From Synaphobranchus kaupii (taxonomy: Eukaryota > Chordata > Actinopteri > Anguilliformes > Synaphobranchidae): a stretch of DNA of 64,000 bases. Both the position numbers and the translations under genes were made by a program. Shown piece after piece: positions 1-10,797 of the stretch. The first letter of the stretch is position 1. The number at the start of each line of letters is the position of its first letter. The DNA is taken from assembly GCA_029718625.1 (NCBI GenBank), contig CM056379.1, positions 50,985,579 through 51,049,578 of the forward strand, written 5' to 3'. The notes under the pieces are model-generated. The model was not told where the DNA came from and did no database searches. It saw nothing but the letters and a program-made list of their open reading frames with translations.

Positions 1-1158
1 CTTCAACATGTTTGTCATCACATATTCATTTTGGTTGGAGCGAGCTATGATGTGTCTACTACGAAAAAAAATACTGTTTCGTAAGATGAGACAGAAGGGG
101 ATGTTGCAGCTGCACTACAGGCCCAGTGTCTCGGAGCAAGCAGCCAAACTATGGGTTAAGTATCTCAAATCAATTGCTCCATACCTGTATAACCTTATCA
201 ATTTAGATATTAATTTAGCTATTCCAACCGCTCCCGTAGCCTACGCAATAGCCCCGTTATGTACTCCCCCTGTACTCCCCTGTCATGAACGTTACCATTG
301 CTTAGCAATGCTGGGTTAGCTAGCTGGCAAGCTAACGATATCTCACGGTAAGTCGTTTTAACATTTAGCTAGCAAGCTAACGATAGCTTATGGCAAGCCA
401 TTTTAATTTAACAGTTATCCTTGCTGTCAAGTAATCCTTGCTGGCTGGCATTATAAGTTCGCTAGCTACCGTGATTGCCTAGCTAACGTTACTAACGTTA
501 GCCAGCTGCTCTAGCTAGAAATCTAACCGGACATTTCTACACCTGGATCATTTTAGGTGCCAAAAATTACGAAAATGTGCGGGGAATAGAGCCAACGTGT
601 TAGCGGTATGTTTGTACTGACTCAATACGGGGATGTTTAAAATAAAACCAATAATTTATCGGAAAAGAATACGGAGTCTGCGTTTGTAAATGTTTGCAAT
701 GTTTTTGATTAGGTTACAGGATGCAGATGAAAGTTAATGCCAGCTACGATGTAGCTACTGTGCTTTTAGCTAGCGTGTGAACCCACTAACCTTAATCCCC
801 ACTTTATCTGGAAGAGTTTTCAGAACGGGGTTTCATGCTGCGGCAAACCGTGACAGACTGCTCTGCCACAGTCGAGTTAATTAGCGGTTAGCAATGGTGG
901 TGATGCATTGCGTCTAGCTTGGCTACCGAGATCAGCTGGTATGCTATCTAGCTAATCAAATTAGCTGATGTTAGCTGAATATAAATTGAAGATAACTGAA
1001 TGAACGTTAATTATGTGACGAATACCACACATTCAATGCGAATAAATGACAGAGTAAAATCGAGGATGAAAATTAAATGTTATATTATAAAACATTAGCA
1101 ACTTAAGGAAGTTTACCGCAAGTTTATTTTGCAAAATGGTGGGTTTGGTCAGGTCATG
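1..1158. other. Intergenic, no gene recognised
   Basis: AT-rich sequence with many GCTAGC/GCTAACG motifs typical of fish intergenic DNA. An open frame at 8-319 (103 codons) holds a charged, exon-like stretch up to about 170 (HYRPSVSEQAAKLW), but I do not recognise it, and the splice donor that would end it is weak. I do not call it a gene. Confidence 0.5.
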
Positions 1159-1185
1159 GGCTTTATATAGTTCTGTGGGCTTTAT
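1159..1185. repeat. Probable relic of a palindromic micro-insertion
   Basis: The 8-bp repeat GGCTTTAT occurs at 1159-1166 and 1178-1185 and brackets the 11 bases ATAGTTCTGTG. That 11-mer matches the right end of three longer inserts at 36,512, 39,910 and 45,434, each also bracketed by 8-bp repeats. A plain tandem duplication could give the same picture here, because TAGTTCTGTGG recurs just downstream. Confidence 0.4.
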
Positions 1186-2289
1186 AGTTCTGTGGCTTCT
1201 CCACTCCAAACTGTCAATCATACTGTGCCCGGGCCATATCCGGTTGACCCTGCTCCAAGCCAAGGTCACTTCGGCTCCACGGAGCAGGCGCAGTTTGTAC
1301 AAACGGCCGGCGAAAAAGACTTCCAAGCTTCAATTCAGTTTTTACGAGGCCGTGGAAAGGCAATGGGTGACGTCACAGTGGCTTTGTCCATATTTTTATA
1401 GTCTATGGTTCGAGTAGACATCGGTGAGCAGTCGGCTCGCCTGCCTCAGGCAGAAATGACAAACGCCTGAGCAGATCGAACTGGGACAGTTTCGGAAGTT
1501 TCTGAGTTAGCCGTATTGTTTGTTGTTGCGGAGGACTTGGAGGCGACAGAAATGTCCTTTTTACTTCAAAATCTTGAAGAAATGGAGGAGAACGAATGAA
1601 GGTTGTTTTAATACTGACTTGCATTATTTAATGCCTTGTATTGTTAGGGTAGTCAATATTTATCTTTTGCTATGCGACTTTGGCTAAGCGCCGAATTGTT
1701 CCACAGTGAAACTGCAATTAAGGTTCTTGAATAAATATCTATAATTGCCATTACATTACATTACATTTATTTAGCAGACGCTTTTATCCATTGTAATTAA
1801 AGCGCTGGGTGCCGTTTCATTATCGAATAACTAAATTATTTAGCTAAGCTGTCATCTGTTATGGTAACATACCTGTAAAAATTAGGCTGCTTATGTTCTA
1901 TTGCTCATATTCAGTTGTTTCTTGTCTGTCAATTTATGAAATGGCATAAACTACACCTGTCATCTCTGTTTAGACTAGCAAACATGGTAGACATGTAATT
2001 TTAGTTAATCTAAACCCAGAAGACATCATAGCCATCGGTAGCCATACATTGTAATGTGAGAATCTATGTAGCTATGTTAAGTATCATAACTTACATGCAT
2101 GTTTTCATAGACTTTTGAGTGGTGGTTCTAAAGAATATTTTATTGCAGAATATCTGTACCAATACAGTTGAGAAATGTCTCTTTCATGGGACTTCTTTAG
2201 AGTTAATGTTAATGCATTGAAGATATTCCTTGTGACATAAAGGAAAAGTGTATTAATCCTAATCATTAATTATGTTGCCATGAAATAAT
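1186..2289. other. Intergenic with a short SINE-tail fragment
   Basis: No gene seen. A CRE-like palindrome TGACGTCA lies near 1,368 inside a stretch that resembles widely dispersed fish repeats. A fragment at 1,750-1,800 (CATTACATTACATT followed by TTAGCAGACGC) is the 3' tail of a fish tRNA-derived SINE, minus orientation. The open frames here overlap on both strands and look like nothing known. Confidence 0.45.
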
Positions 2290-2530
2290 AATACTTGGTT
2301 GCATATCCTTTGCGTGCAAGGACTGCCTGAAGTCTGCGAGCTGTAGAAATCATCAGATGCTCTGTATCTTCACTGGTGATGCTAAGCCAGGCCTGTACTG
2401 CAGCCTTCTTCAGTTACAATATGGATGAAAATGCCCGCAAATTAAAGCTTACAGTCGGTACTTTAGCCTCTAATTCATTGTATCATTTCACATCCAAAGT
2501 GCTGGAGTACAGAGCCAAAACACAGGGGAA
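2290..2530 (-). mobile_element. Tc1-like transposon remnant
   Basis: Read on the minus strand, 2,290-2,400 gives the C-terminal tail of a Tc1-type transposase (ending RRLQAVLARKGYATKY-like). The sequence then continues as the non-coding end of a second Tc1-type element (AAAATGCCCGCAAATTAAAG and AAAGTGCTGGAGTACAGAG motifs). It is a fused pair of decayed fragments, and the open frame at 2,376-2,696 across it is not a gene. Confidence 0.6.
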
Positions 2531-2960
2531 ACAAATATTCACTGTTCACTGTATATATCCTTTACTTGACCAGTCTGTTGAGATTTCTTTTCACACTAAA
2601 ACATTATACATAGCATACATGATTCAGCTACTCATAATGTCAGTGTTCATGATTTATTCAAATTACATGACAGCAGGTAGTCCTTTTGGACCCTGACAAA
2701 GAACGTATTGAATTGAATGCCATCCAATGTCTTTAACAAGATAAATTGAGTTTGTATGAATGAATAACTAATATAGTACATATAGGGACATTGGGATACT
2801 GGGAGTCATTATGTGTTTTGAAGGAACAATGTCAAGAAAGATGACATTTTCCTTGCCAGTTATGGTAATGTATGGATAAATAGAATTGTATTTGCATAAG
2901 ATGTATTCCAATATCAACATGCCATCTTCCTTTTACCTGTCACTAATCATTGTTCATATA

Positions 2961-3623
2961 CAGTGCATCCGGAAAGTATTCAGTAGATGTGGATGTATCA
3001 CTTTAAGGGTTGTTTCTCCTGACTTTTTTCCCCATAGAGTTCTATAGGAAAATGAGTCCGGAGAAATAACCCTTGCAGTGATCCATCCACATCTACTCCA
3101 TATCTGGCAACAGAGTGATGGTTTGGGGCTCCTTTGATAGCTCAGACCCTTGATAACTTACAGCCATTTAGCCAGCCATGTGTTCCATACTGTACCAGTG
3201 TAATTTACAGCTGAATCTAGTCTCACCCCCCAATTTCCATAGAGATCCATTCAAATGCAGAGAGGTTATAGTATCGCTTGTAACAGTACCTGAAAATAAG
3301 ATATCGACAGTTTTTTTGATGTTAATGGTCACAGACTTCAGGAAGTAACAGCATGTAAAGGATATGCGACCAAATATGAAATATGATACTTTAAAAATAC
3401 GTTAAAGCAAAGGGTATGAATACTTATGTAAATGTGAAATTTTTGTTTTTTATTTGTAATAAATTTGCCAAAATCTCAAAAAAACTTTTTTCACATTGTC
3501 ATTATGGGGTGTTGTGTGTAGAATTTTGAGGGAAAAAATGAATTTAATCAATTTTGGAATAAGGCTGTAACAGAACAAAATGTGGAAAAAGTGAAGCGCT
3601 GTGAATACTTTCCGGATGCACTG
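2961..3623. mobile_element. Non-autonomous Tc1 element carrying a foldback module (copy 1)
   Basis: Terminal inverted repeats (left CAGTGCATCCGGAAAGTATT, right its complement) are flanked by TA on both sides, as for Tc1/mariner. The inside is not a transposase gene. Behind a very short left end comes a palindrome centred near 3,042, then its right arm, then the last codons of a Tc1 transposase ([21 protein letters not shown], about 3,320-3,385) and the usual Tc1 end. The same module recurs at 17,340, 47,710 and 63,510. Confidence 0.75.
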
Positions 3624-4334
3624 TATTTCTGATTTGACAATAAACATACAAAATGACAGAAAGAACCCTGTGTCATTGTGGCTTGAATGGTGGTGGAGGG
3701 GAATAGTTCTACAGTTTATTTATCTTTTGTGAATGTCACCATATTGTGTGAAATAAATATTCTGAAAATGTTCTCTTTGCTTAATTGCTGGTATAATTTA
3801 TCTGTTTTGTTCTGGAGACCAGACCACCCACATCTAATCAACCCATAGCCATAATAACAGTGTTAGATCTTTAATCTCAATCATTAATCTTACAACAATT
3901 TGTAAGATGGATGTACAGCATTGTACCCAGGTTGTGTTGCTTAATATTGTTTCATTGTTAATACCCTTCATGTTATTATGGCATTGTGTTGTTTGTATGT
4001 GGTCTCTCGGCTGGCATGTGACATGCAGAGGTCTGGCAATACACTGTCCCATCTGGATATAGGGAAAACTCCACTGCTCAACACAATGACAGACAGCAGG
4101 TCATACCTTCATTACATTACATTATAGTCATTTGGCAGACACTCTTATCCAGAGCGACGTACATCAGTGCATTTTCAAACTAGGAACAAGTGTGTTAAGA
4201 TCTTGTCTTACTGATAACAAGGATGGTGAAGAGAAATATTGATTAGGTAACAGTTTTTTCCCCATCAAAAGACATCCAAATACTTTGAAATAAATTAATG
4301 AGTTATCATTTGGTGGTGCTACCTTAATGTTCTA
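3624..4334. other. Intergenic with SINE-tail fragment
   Basis: No gene recognised. At 4,107-4,165 lies another copy of the fish SINE 3' tail (CTTATCCAGAGCGACGTACA) preceded by ATTACATTACATTA, minus orientation. Confidence 0.5.
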
Positions 4335-4877
4335 CACTGCCCGGCCAAAAAAAAAGTCGCCATTGCACCTGTCATGCATAGTGCCCACTGTACAAGCCTC
4401 TGGAGGCAGTGTTATGATCTGGGGTTGCTTCAGTTGGTCAGGTCTAGGCTCAGCAACATTATGCAGCAATAAAATGAAGTCAGCGAAGTACCTGAATGTA
4501 CTGAATGACCAGGTTATCCCATCAATGGGCATATGCCAGGATGACAATGCCAAGATTCATCGGGCTCAAATTGTGAAAGAGTGGTTCAGGGAGCATGAGG
4601 AATCATTTTCACACATGAATTAGCCACCAGATTCCTGACCTTAACCCCATTGAAAGTCTTTGGGATGTGCTGGAGAACACTTTACAGAGTGGTTCGACTC
4701 TCCCGTCGTGAATAGAAGATCTCAGCCAAAAACTTATGCTACTCTGGATGGAAATAAATGTTGTGACATTGCATAAGGTTGTCAAAACAATGCCACAACA
4801 AATGCGCGCCGTAATCAAAGCCAAAGGCGGTCCAACTAAATATTAGAGTGTGCGACTTTTTTTTTGGCCGGGCAGTG
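4335..4877 (+). mobile_element. Tc1-like internal-deletion derivative, 543 bp (copy 1)
   Basis: TIRs CACTGCCCGGCCAAAAAAAA and complement, flanked by TA. It keeps only the catalytic half of a Tc1-type transposase on the plus strand: [14 protein letters not shown], then [16 protein letters not shown] carrying the second catalytic Asp, then a frame with stops. The N-terminal DNA-binding half and the first catalytic Asp are missing, so it cannot encode a working transposase. A second copy of exactly the same length lies at 38,840-39,382. Confidence 0.8.
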
Positions 4878-5241
4878 TATATGGTCACACCAAATGTTCT
4901 GGAGAGGACACATTTTTGGACAACAGTCCAATTAGGATCTTACACTTAAACAAGCTGTTGCAAAAACAAACCACTCCGTATAACAAAGTTGAATCTTTAC
5001 TTTTCTATAGAATATGGTATAATTACAAATATAGTTGAATAAAGTATTGAATAAAACATTGTTACCTATATTTGGACAGGCCTTTTTTTGTTATTATTTC
5101 TTCATACACTTTTTGGTTCAGTCAACAGATTTTATATAGGCCTACTGTTAGAGGTAAATCTTTTCCTAATTTATCTCAAGGCAGATGGATTACAGAAACA
5201 GTGAAGAATGAGAATTGGCAACTTCATTTGTTTATGTACCA
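4878..5241. other. No gene seen between Tc1 derivative and LINE
   Basis: AT-rich sequence with no recognisable feature. An RNase H domain would be expected here on the minus strand if the neighbouring LINE were complete at its 3' end; I see no such coding sequence. Confidence 0.4.
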
Positions 5242-6853
5242 TTACCAATATTGTATTTTTTGTAATTCACTAATTAAATCAGCAGTCTTATTACTGTGCT
5301 TAATTTTAAGTAATTCCAGATCTCCACACGTATTTTCTAATTCCCAAACAGGTCTAACAGGCCACACCACTGTCCAACCAAAACTTGTTTTTTGAGTCCT
5401 CTCCTTCTCCCAGCTTGTCTGCAGCACCCTTTTTGTTGGATGGCTATCTCCATGCCCCCTTAGATTGACCCAGTAATTGGCCACCAGTTGTTTCCGACGC
5501 AACCACAATGGCATTTCACCTGCTTCAACTTGAAGTGCACACACTGGGGAAGTTCTAACTGCCCCTAAACACACTCTTAGAGCCTGAGCTTGTATAATAT
5601 CCAGGTCTGCTAGCACAGATTTTACTGCTGACCCATATACAATACTTCCATAGTCTAATCTTGATCTTATTAAAGCTACATAAATATATTTCAGAGATTC
5701 AATATCAGCCCCCCACTCCAATCCTGCAAGACACCTCATGACATTTATCACTTTTTTACATTTATTAACTACATATCTAATATGCTCTCTCCATGTTAAT
5801 CTCATATCAAAATACACTCCCAAAAAACAAAAAATCTCAACATTCTCTAAATTATTTCCATACAGTTTCAAATGACCTTCCCTGAGTTTCTTTCTTGTAA
5901 AGAACATAGCTTTTGTTTTTTCCACTGAAAATTTTACTCCCCATTTTGTTCCCCACTTTTCAACTTGATTAATTCCATCTTGCACTTTCTTAACTATGTG
6001 TTCAACATTTCTCCTTCTTTTCCACAAAGTCCCATCATCTGCAAACAATGATCTCCCCATATCCATTGGAATATTTATAAATATATCATTTATCATAATG
6101 GAAAATAAAGTTGGACTTACTACACTCCCCTGCGGTGTCCTGTTTTCTACAATATATTGGCTTGATAACTCTGACCCTATCTTCACCTGAATAGTTCTTC
6201 CATCTAAAAAATCCATGACATTTTCCCTCCGACTCCCATTAAGTGCAGTTTGATTAGAAGCCCCTCTTTCCATAACATGTCATAAGCTTTCTCAACATCA
6301 AAAAACACTGCAACCACTGTCTCTTTATTTACTTGAGCTTTCCTTATTTCATCATCTAGACACAACATTAGATCCATAGAATTCCTTCCTTTTCTGAATC
6401 CACTTTGGTATGTAGCCACCATACCTTTTTTCCAAGAAGTACATTAACCTCTAATTTATCATACGTTCCATTAGTTTACAAATGTGTGATGTCAAGGCAA
6501 TTGGTCTATAGTTTCCAGGCCTGCTGGCATCTTTTCCAGGTTTCCTTATTGGAATAATTATCGCCTCCTTCCAGCTCCCTGGCATTCTTCCCTCTTCCCA
6601 CACTTTGTTATACAGTAAAAATAATTTCTCCAGACTTCCTACACTTAGATGTTTTAACACATTTCATCTTTACCAGGTGCAGTCGTTCCTGTTTTATCTA
6701 TTGCCCTTTTTAATTCTACCATACTGAAAGGAAAACTTTGCCCACCATCACTACTATCTTAAAGCCTCCATGTTTTCAGATTTTGTTTTCTCTCTATCTC
6801 TTCTTCCTTCTTCAGACAAATTATTGGAGCTATGCACCATAATAAAAGTATTT
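5242..6853 (-). pseudogene. LINE ORF2, reverse transcriptase part
   Basis: Three open pieces (6,660-6,451, 6,422-6,204, 6,273-5,242) form one RT broken by frameshifts. In order: IIIPIRKPGKDASRPGNYRP (RT motif 1-2 region), YQSGFRKGRNSMDLM, VFFDVEKAYD (first catalytic Asp), NRTPQGSVVSPTLFSIMIND, then the FADDG catalytic box, and a thumb with LTWREHIRYVVNKCKKV. The last 343-codon piece is still uninterrupted. The enzyme would copy LINE RNA into DNA at a nicked target. The start of this segment (SSNNLSEEGRR) is cut off by the DNA transposon at 6,854. Confidence 0.8.
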
Positions 6854-7356
6854 GGGTCAATGACAAATAAGGTTTTCAAAATGAAAAAAAAACAAATACT
6901 GACCAAAATTGATTTTAAATACATTCTTAATTCCACAAGAATGTATCCTGTGTATTTATATTTGTTTCATAGCTTTTAAGGTGATATAAATATATTTTTA
7001 AACAAGATTTCAGATTTTACCGCCCAGAAATGTCAGGTGGCACGACCATATATGAATTTTGAATAATACACTTTTAATGTATTTACCACTACTGAAAACC
7101 TGCAAATATGAATCATTGTAGTGTGTAAAATACACATCACATGGTAAATTCCACTTTAATTTCTTTATTTATGGCAGTTTTATTCCATTTATAGAAACGG
7201 CCACTTCTTTTTGTTTTCAAACACCTTATTTTCCATAGAGAGAAAGAAAACAAAAATTCTAACAGTAAGAATGATTTGTATACATTATTTAAAGATTTTC
7301 AGTTATATTTCTGATTTAATTTTGCAGACTGCAATGGGAATGGATACATTTAAATG

Positions 7357-7809
7357 CAGTGGCGGCTCCTGAGCTGAAAAGTGGGGAAGCGGAAAACTTC
7401 CCTTTAAACTGATTATTGGTCTTAATAATTTTTCAATCCGTTTCCTTGATTAACAATAGGCTACATCAGCGTTTAATTCACCAATTACTCAATGCCATCA
7501 AATGTAGCCGGTTCTCCTCAATTAGGCTATTAGGCAAGTAATAAAATTATTTTAACTTGCGTCGCAAAATTGTGCACATTTTAATCAACATTATAATTGT
7601 GGATACATGTGCTCTTCGTTCTCCGCACTCTTAATTCCGAAAATATTAATGGAAATTAAACGATCTTAAAGCTCAGCTTTTGTTAGATTATTTTTTTTAT
7701 TTAGCACAACCTGCAATAAAAAAAACGGATTGAAAAATTATTAAGACCAATAATCAGTTTAAAGGGAAGTTTTCCGCTACCCCAATTTTCAGCTCAGGAG
7801 CCGCCACTG
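7357..7809. mobile_element. hAT-like foldback MITE, 453 bp
   Basis: Nearly perfect inverted repeat: both halves begin CAGTGGCGGCTCCTGAGCTG and run inward for about 170 bp. The 8-bp duplication TTTAAATG at 7,349-7,356 and 7,810-7,817 is perfect, which is the hAT hallmark. Non-coding. A longer copy sits at 42,829-43,564 in MTO1 intron 1. Confidence 0.85.
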
Positions 7810-8017
7810 TTTAAATGTAAATTTGCTGGTCGCACCACCTGACCATGACCAGTTGCGCCACCTGACATTGTGCTCAATAACGATTGAAATTCACTAAATA
7901 AAAAGAAAGATATGTAAATGCATTTTACTCTGGTTTCATTTGGCTTTTATTTGAAACCTGAGCATTTTATACTGGAACTTAATCATACAATTACATTTAA
8001 TTCAGGCCAACAACAGT

Positions 8018-8265
8018 GGTAATGTCAATAAGATAACATTTGATCAATGCTTAAAAAATATAACTGAAACATCAAGTCTCAAGGAACACATTTCAATAAT
8101 GAGGACTACATTTCATTCAGGTCAGCATTCAAAACAATACTGCACATTCAACATTTAAAACAATACTGCCACAATGGTAATGTCAACAAGACAACATTTG
8201 ATCAATGCTTTAAAAATTGAAAGTGAAACATGAAGTCTCAATGAACACATTTCAATAATGAAATG
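8018..8265. repeat. Tandem duplication, period 158 bp
   Basis: Two adjacent diverged copies starting GGTAATGTCAAYAAGAYAAC at 8,018 and 8,176, inside the 6,854-9,299 transposon. Confidence 0.7.
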
Positions 8266-9299
8266 CAACTGGATAATTTTTTTAACTATCTCTAACAGCC
8301 GTGCTGTTTTTGCTTTGCTTGATAATGGCATCTACAAAAATGAATGAAAAAATAATAATTAAAAGGTACAATATGCAACTTTGAGTATCAAATTTGGTTA
8401 TATAGTCCTATATTCTTGAAGAGTAGGACTTTTTCACCTTTAAACAACTTAATATCATACAGAAAGATGTATATATTTAAGAAAATGTATTTAATATCTT
8501 CAAACACATTAATTAACATCACTTTTTTCAATTGGTTTAACTGTAATTTAGTCGCGCCACCTGACTTTTCAAACTCAATTCAAATCTAACAGGAATTAAC
8601 TTGGTCACCTATATACATTTTTGTCCTTGAACTTAAGGTTATACATATATTTTTTTCAATCAAATACACATTTTCTGAATAAAAACTAATTTTCATAGTT
8701 TTCCAGGGGTCATGCCACCTGACACGGTAAGTTGAACCAACCTCCCCATTACTCAAAAACGTCAAATTATGTAATATTTGTGGGAGAGTTATTAACCTTG
8801 TTACTGCATGACAGGGGTCCTGTAGGGTCGTCTATGTGATGTCACACCCTGTTGCATCGTTTTCTTACAGGCACAGTACATAAAATTATGTTTTTATGTC
8901 GGTCACCCCCCCTGACATTTGGAGAAGTGAATTTCTCGGACAAAGGTTTTTTAAGTAATAGAATAGTTTTGAAATAGGACTGTTAAACTACTTTCCGTCA
9001 TTTATAAGCAGTCTTACATAAAATCATGCCAAACTATTTGATTAGGAATTTTATTGAGAAAATTATCCTTTTTATTGCAGTTTTGTTCTCTACATGTATG
9101 TTCGGGCGGTCGCACCACCTGACATTTTGGGACTTTAGAACACCAAAACTCGAAAAATAAATTGAATTTCAATAACATGAGAAGGGTTTCTCATAAATGA
9201 GATATTGTAGTGCAATTTGATATATAACATGTTTTTTTTAATTGTTTTTAGGAAAGTAATGAATTCGGACACAAAAAAATCACGTCATGTCATTGACCC

Positions 9300-10797
9300 A
9301 TTTGCCATTAACTGCCTTTTCCTTATTTGTTACTGCAGTCTCATTTCCATCGGTCAGAACCGGATAACTCCACTCCCTCCTGTCCCCTCCCATCTTTTTT
9401 TATCATCCCCCATACCTCTCCTACCTGAGTTGTATTTCCGATTGTATCACAGTACTTTCTCCAATGTGTCCTTTTTGTCTGTCTTATTGTCCTCCTTACT
9501 ACTGCCTGGGCCTGCTTGTACTGAATCAAATGTTGAAAATTATGAGTTCTTTTGACCAGTTTAAACGCCTTATTTCTCTTTCTCACTGCTTCCTTACACT
9601 TATCATCCCACCATGGTACTACTTTCTTCCTTTTACTGCCTTTACTTTTAGGAATGGATTCTAATGCCGCAGATATTATGCCATGATTTATTTTGCTGTC
9701 AAGTGTTTCTTTGCTTATTCCATCATTAACCTGACTTAAATATCTATCACTTCCTTTCATAAATTTCTCCCAATTAGCTTTCTCAAGGATCCATTTCCCA
9801 CCCATGTTCTCTATGGTCAGTGAAGTAGCAATATTTATCTTGCACCAGACTGGGTAATGATCATTCCCTACTCACTATATACTGTTTGAAATCTTGTCCA
9901 TTAGCAATCAGGCTTCTCGCATTCCACTGGAGAATTAAAATTATTAGTAATATCAACCCACACATGCTGTCTCTACCCACACTTGTCTGTACACTGAGTT
10001 CATCCCTTACTTCTTCCCATTTTAGACCTATCATACCCAAGTGGTGCACTGCAGCTATCACAATAACCTGAATCCTTTCTGTTTTAGATTTGATCTCAGA
10101 TGTTGCATTTATCACTCCTGCTATGAAAGTCACCAATTTCTTCTTCTCCATCCATGCATTCTTCTTATCTTGCTGTTCTTTTGTTGCAGCTTGATCTTTG
10201 TTACACCCTCCCTCCTTATTCTATTTTTCCTGTCCTACCATCTTAACTGCTTCAGCATGAGACCTTTTCCTTCCTCCTTATCTGTTGCACCCCCACCTCT
10301 CTTCTCAACACCTCACAGCCCCAATAAGCCACACTGTGATTCCCTCCACAGTTACAACACTTTGGTCTCACTCCCTCTCCACACTTCCCATATTCATGTT
10401 CCCCACCACATCTAGCACATCTTTTCTTCCTTTGCACACCACATGCCCAAATTCCTGGCAGTTAAAACATCTCATTGGCTTTGGTATATAACTCTATATT
10501 TCATGAATCCACAGTATAACTCCTTTGGGAGAACCTTTGTCTCAAACTCTATCAAAATGGTTTCAGTCTCTTTTTTTCTCCGCTCCCTTTGTCATTCTTT
10601 TAGCACTTTTGATTAAACTATTCCGCAACCTCAAGTTCTCTACCAGATCCTTTATACTAACTGTAAGAGGTACTCCAGAAATTACCCCCTTGCACCCACT
10701 GACCCTCTGCTTCCCCACTCTTACTACTTTGGATACTTTGACTGTTCCAACACTACCCATTATCTTTGCCTTTTCCATCTCCACTTCAGTGTTGCAC
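9300..10797 (-). pseudogene. LINE ORF1 C-terminal part and ORF2 N-terminal part
   Basis: From high to low coordinate: ORF1 middle (10,784-10,563, VGKQRVSGCKGVISGVPLTV), then two CCHC zinc knuckles (10,437-10,252, CARCGGEHEYGKC and CCNCGGNHSVAYWGC) that in this group bind LINE RNA, then the ORF1 end (10,151-about 9,960). ORF2 begins ILQWNARSLIANGQDFKQYI (start of the AP endonuclease), jumps at about 9,865 straight to GNDHYPVW, the end motif of that domain, and continues as the EN-RT linker (9,805-9,341, VVPWWDDKCKEAVRKRNKAF). Most of the endonuclease is therefore deleted. Confidence 0.7.

Larger units (their letters stand above)
6854..9299. mobile_element. Non-coding DNA transposon with 4-bp target duplication
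   Basis: Ends are GGGTCAATGACA (6,854-6,865) and its complement (9,288-9,299). ATTT flanks both sides (6,850-6,853 and 9,300-9,303). Deleting the element plus one ATTT rejoins the LINE frame as AVMANTFIMVHSSNN-like, which confirms the boundaries. After subtracting a nested hAT MITE (7,357-7,809) the element is about 2.0 kb with no long ORF. It contains about seven scattered copies of a GYGCCACCTGACAT-like motif and a 158-bp tandem duplication. A 4-bp duplication is compatible with Chapaev, Sola, Ginger or Academ types; I cannot assign it. Confidence 0.75.

Noticed and set aside
2376..2696. 106-codon open frame
   Set aside because: It runs through fused Tc1 fragments; the coding content is on the other strand or non-coding.
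4327..4623. 98-codon frame as a small host gene
   Set aside because: It is the residual transposase of a TA-flanked Tc1 deletion derivative and lacks the DNA-binding half.
7357..9125. Regularly repeated CCACCTGAC motifs as a CRISPR-like array
   Set aside because: Spacing is irregular (22 to 720 bp), copies are diverged and one is inverted; this is a eukaryotic transposon.
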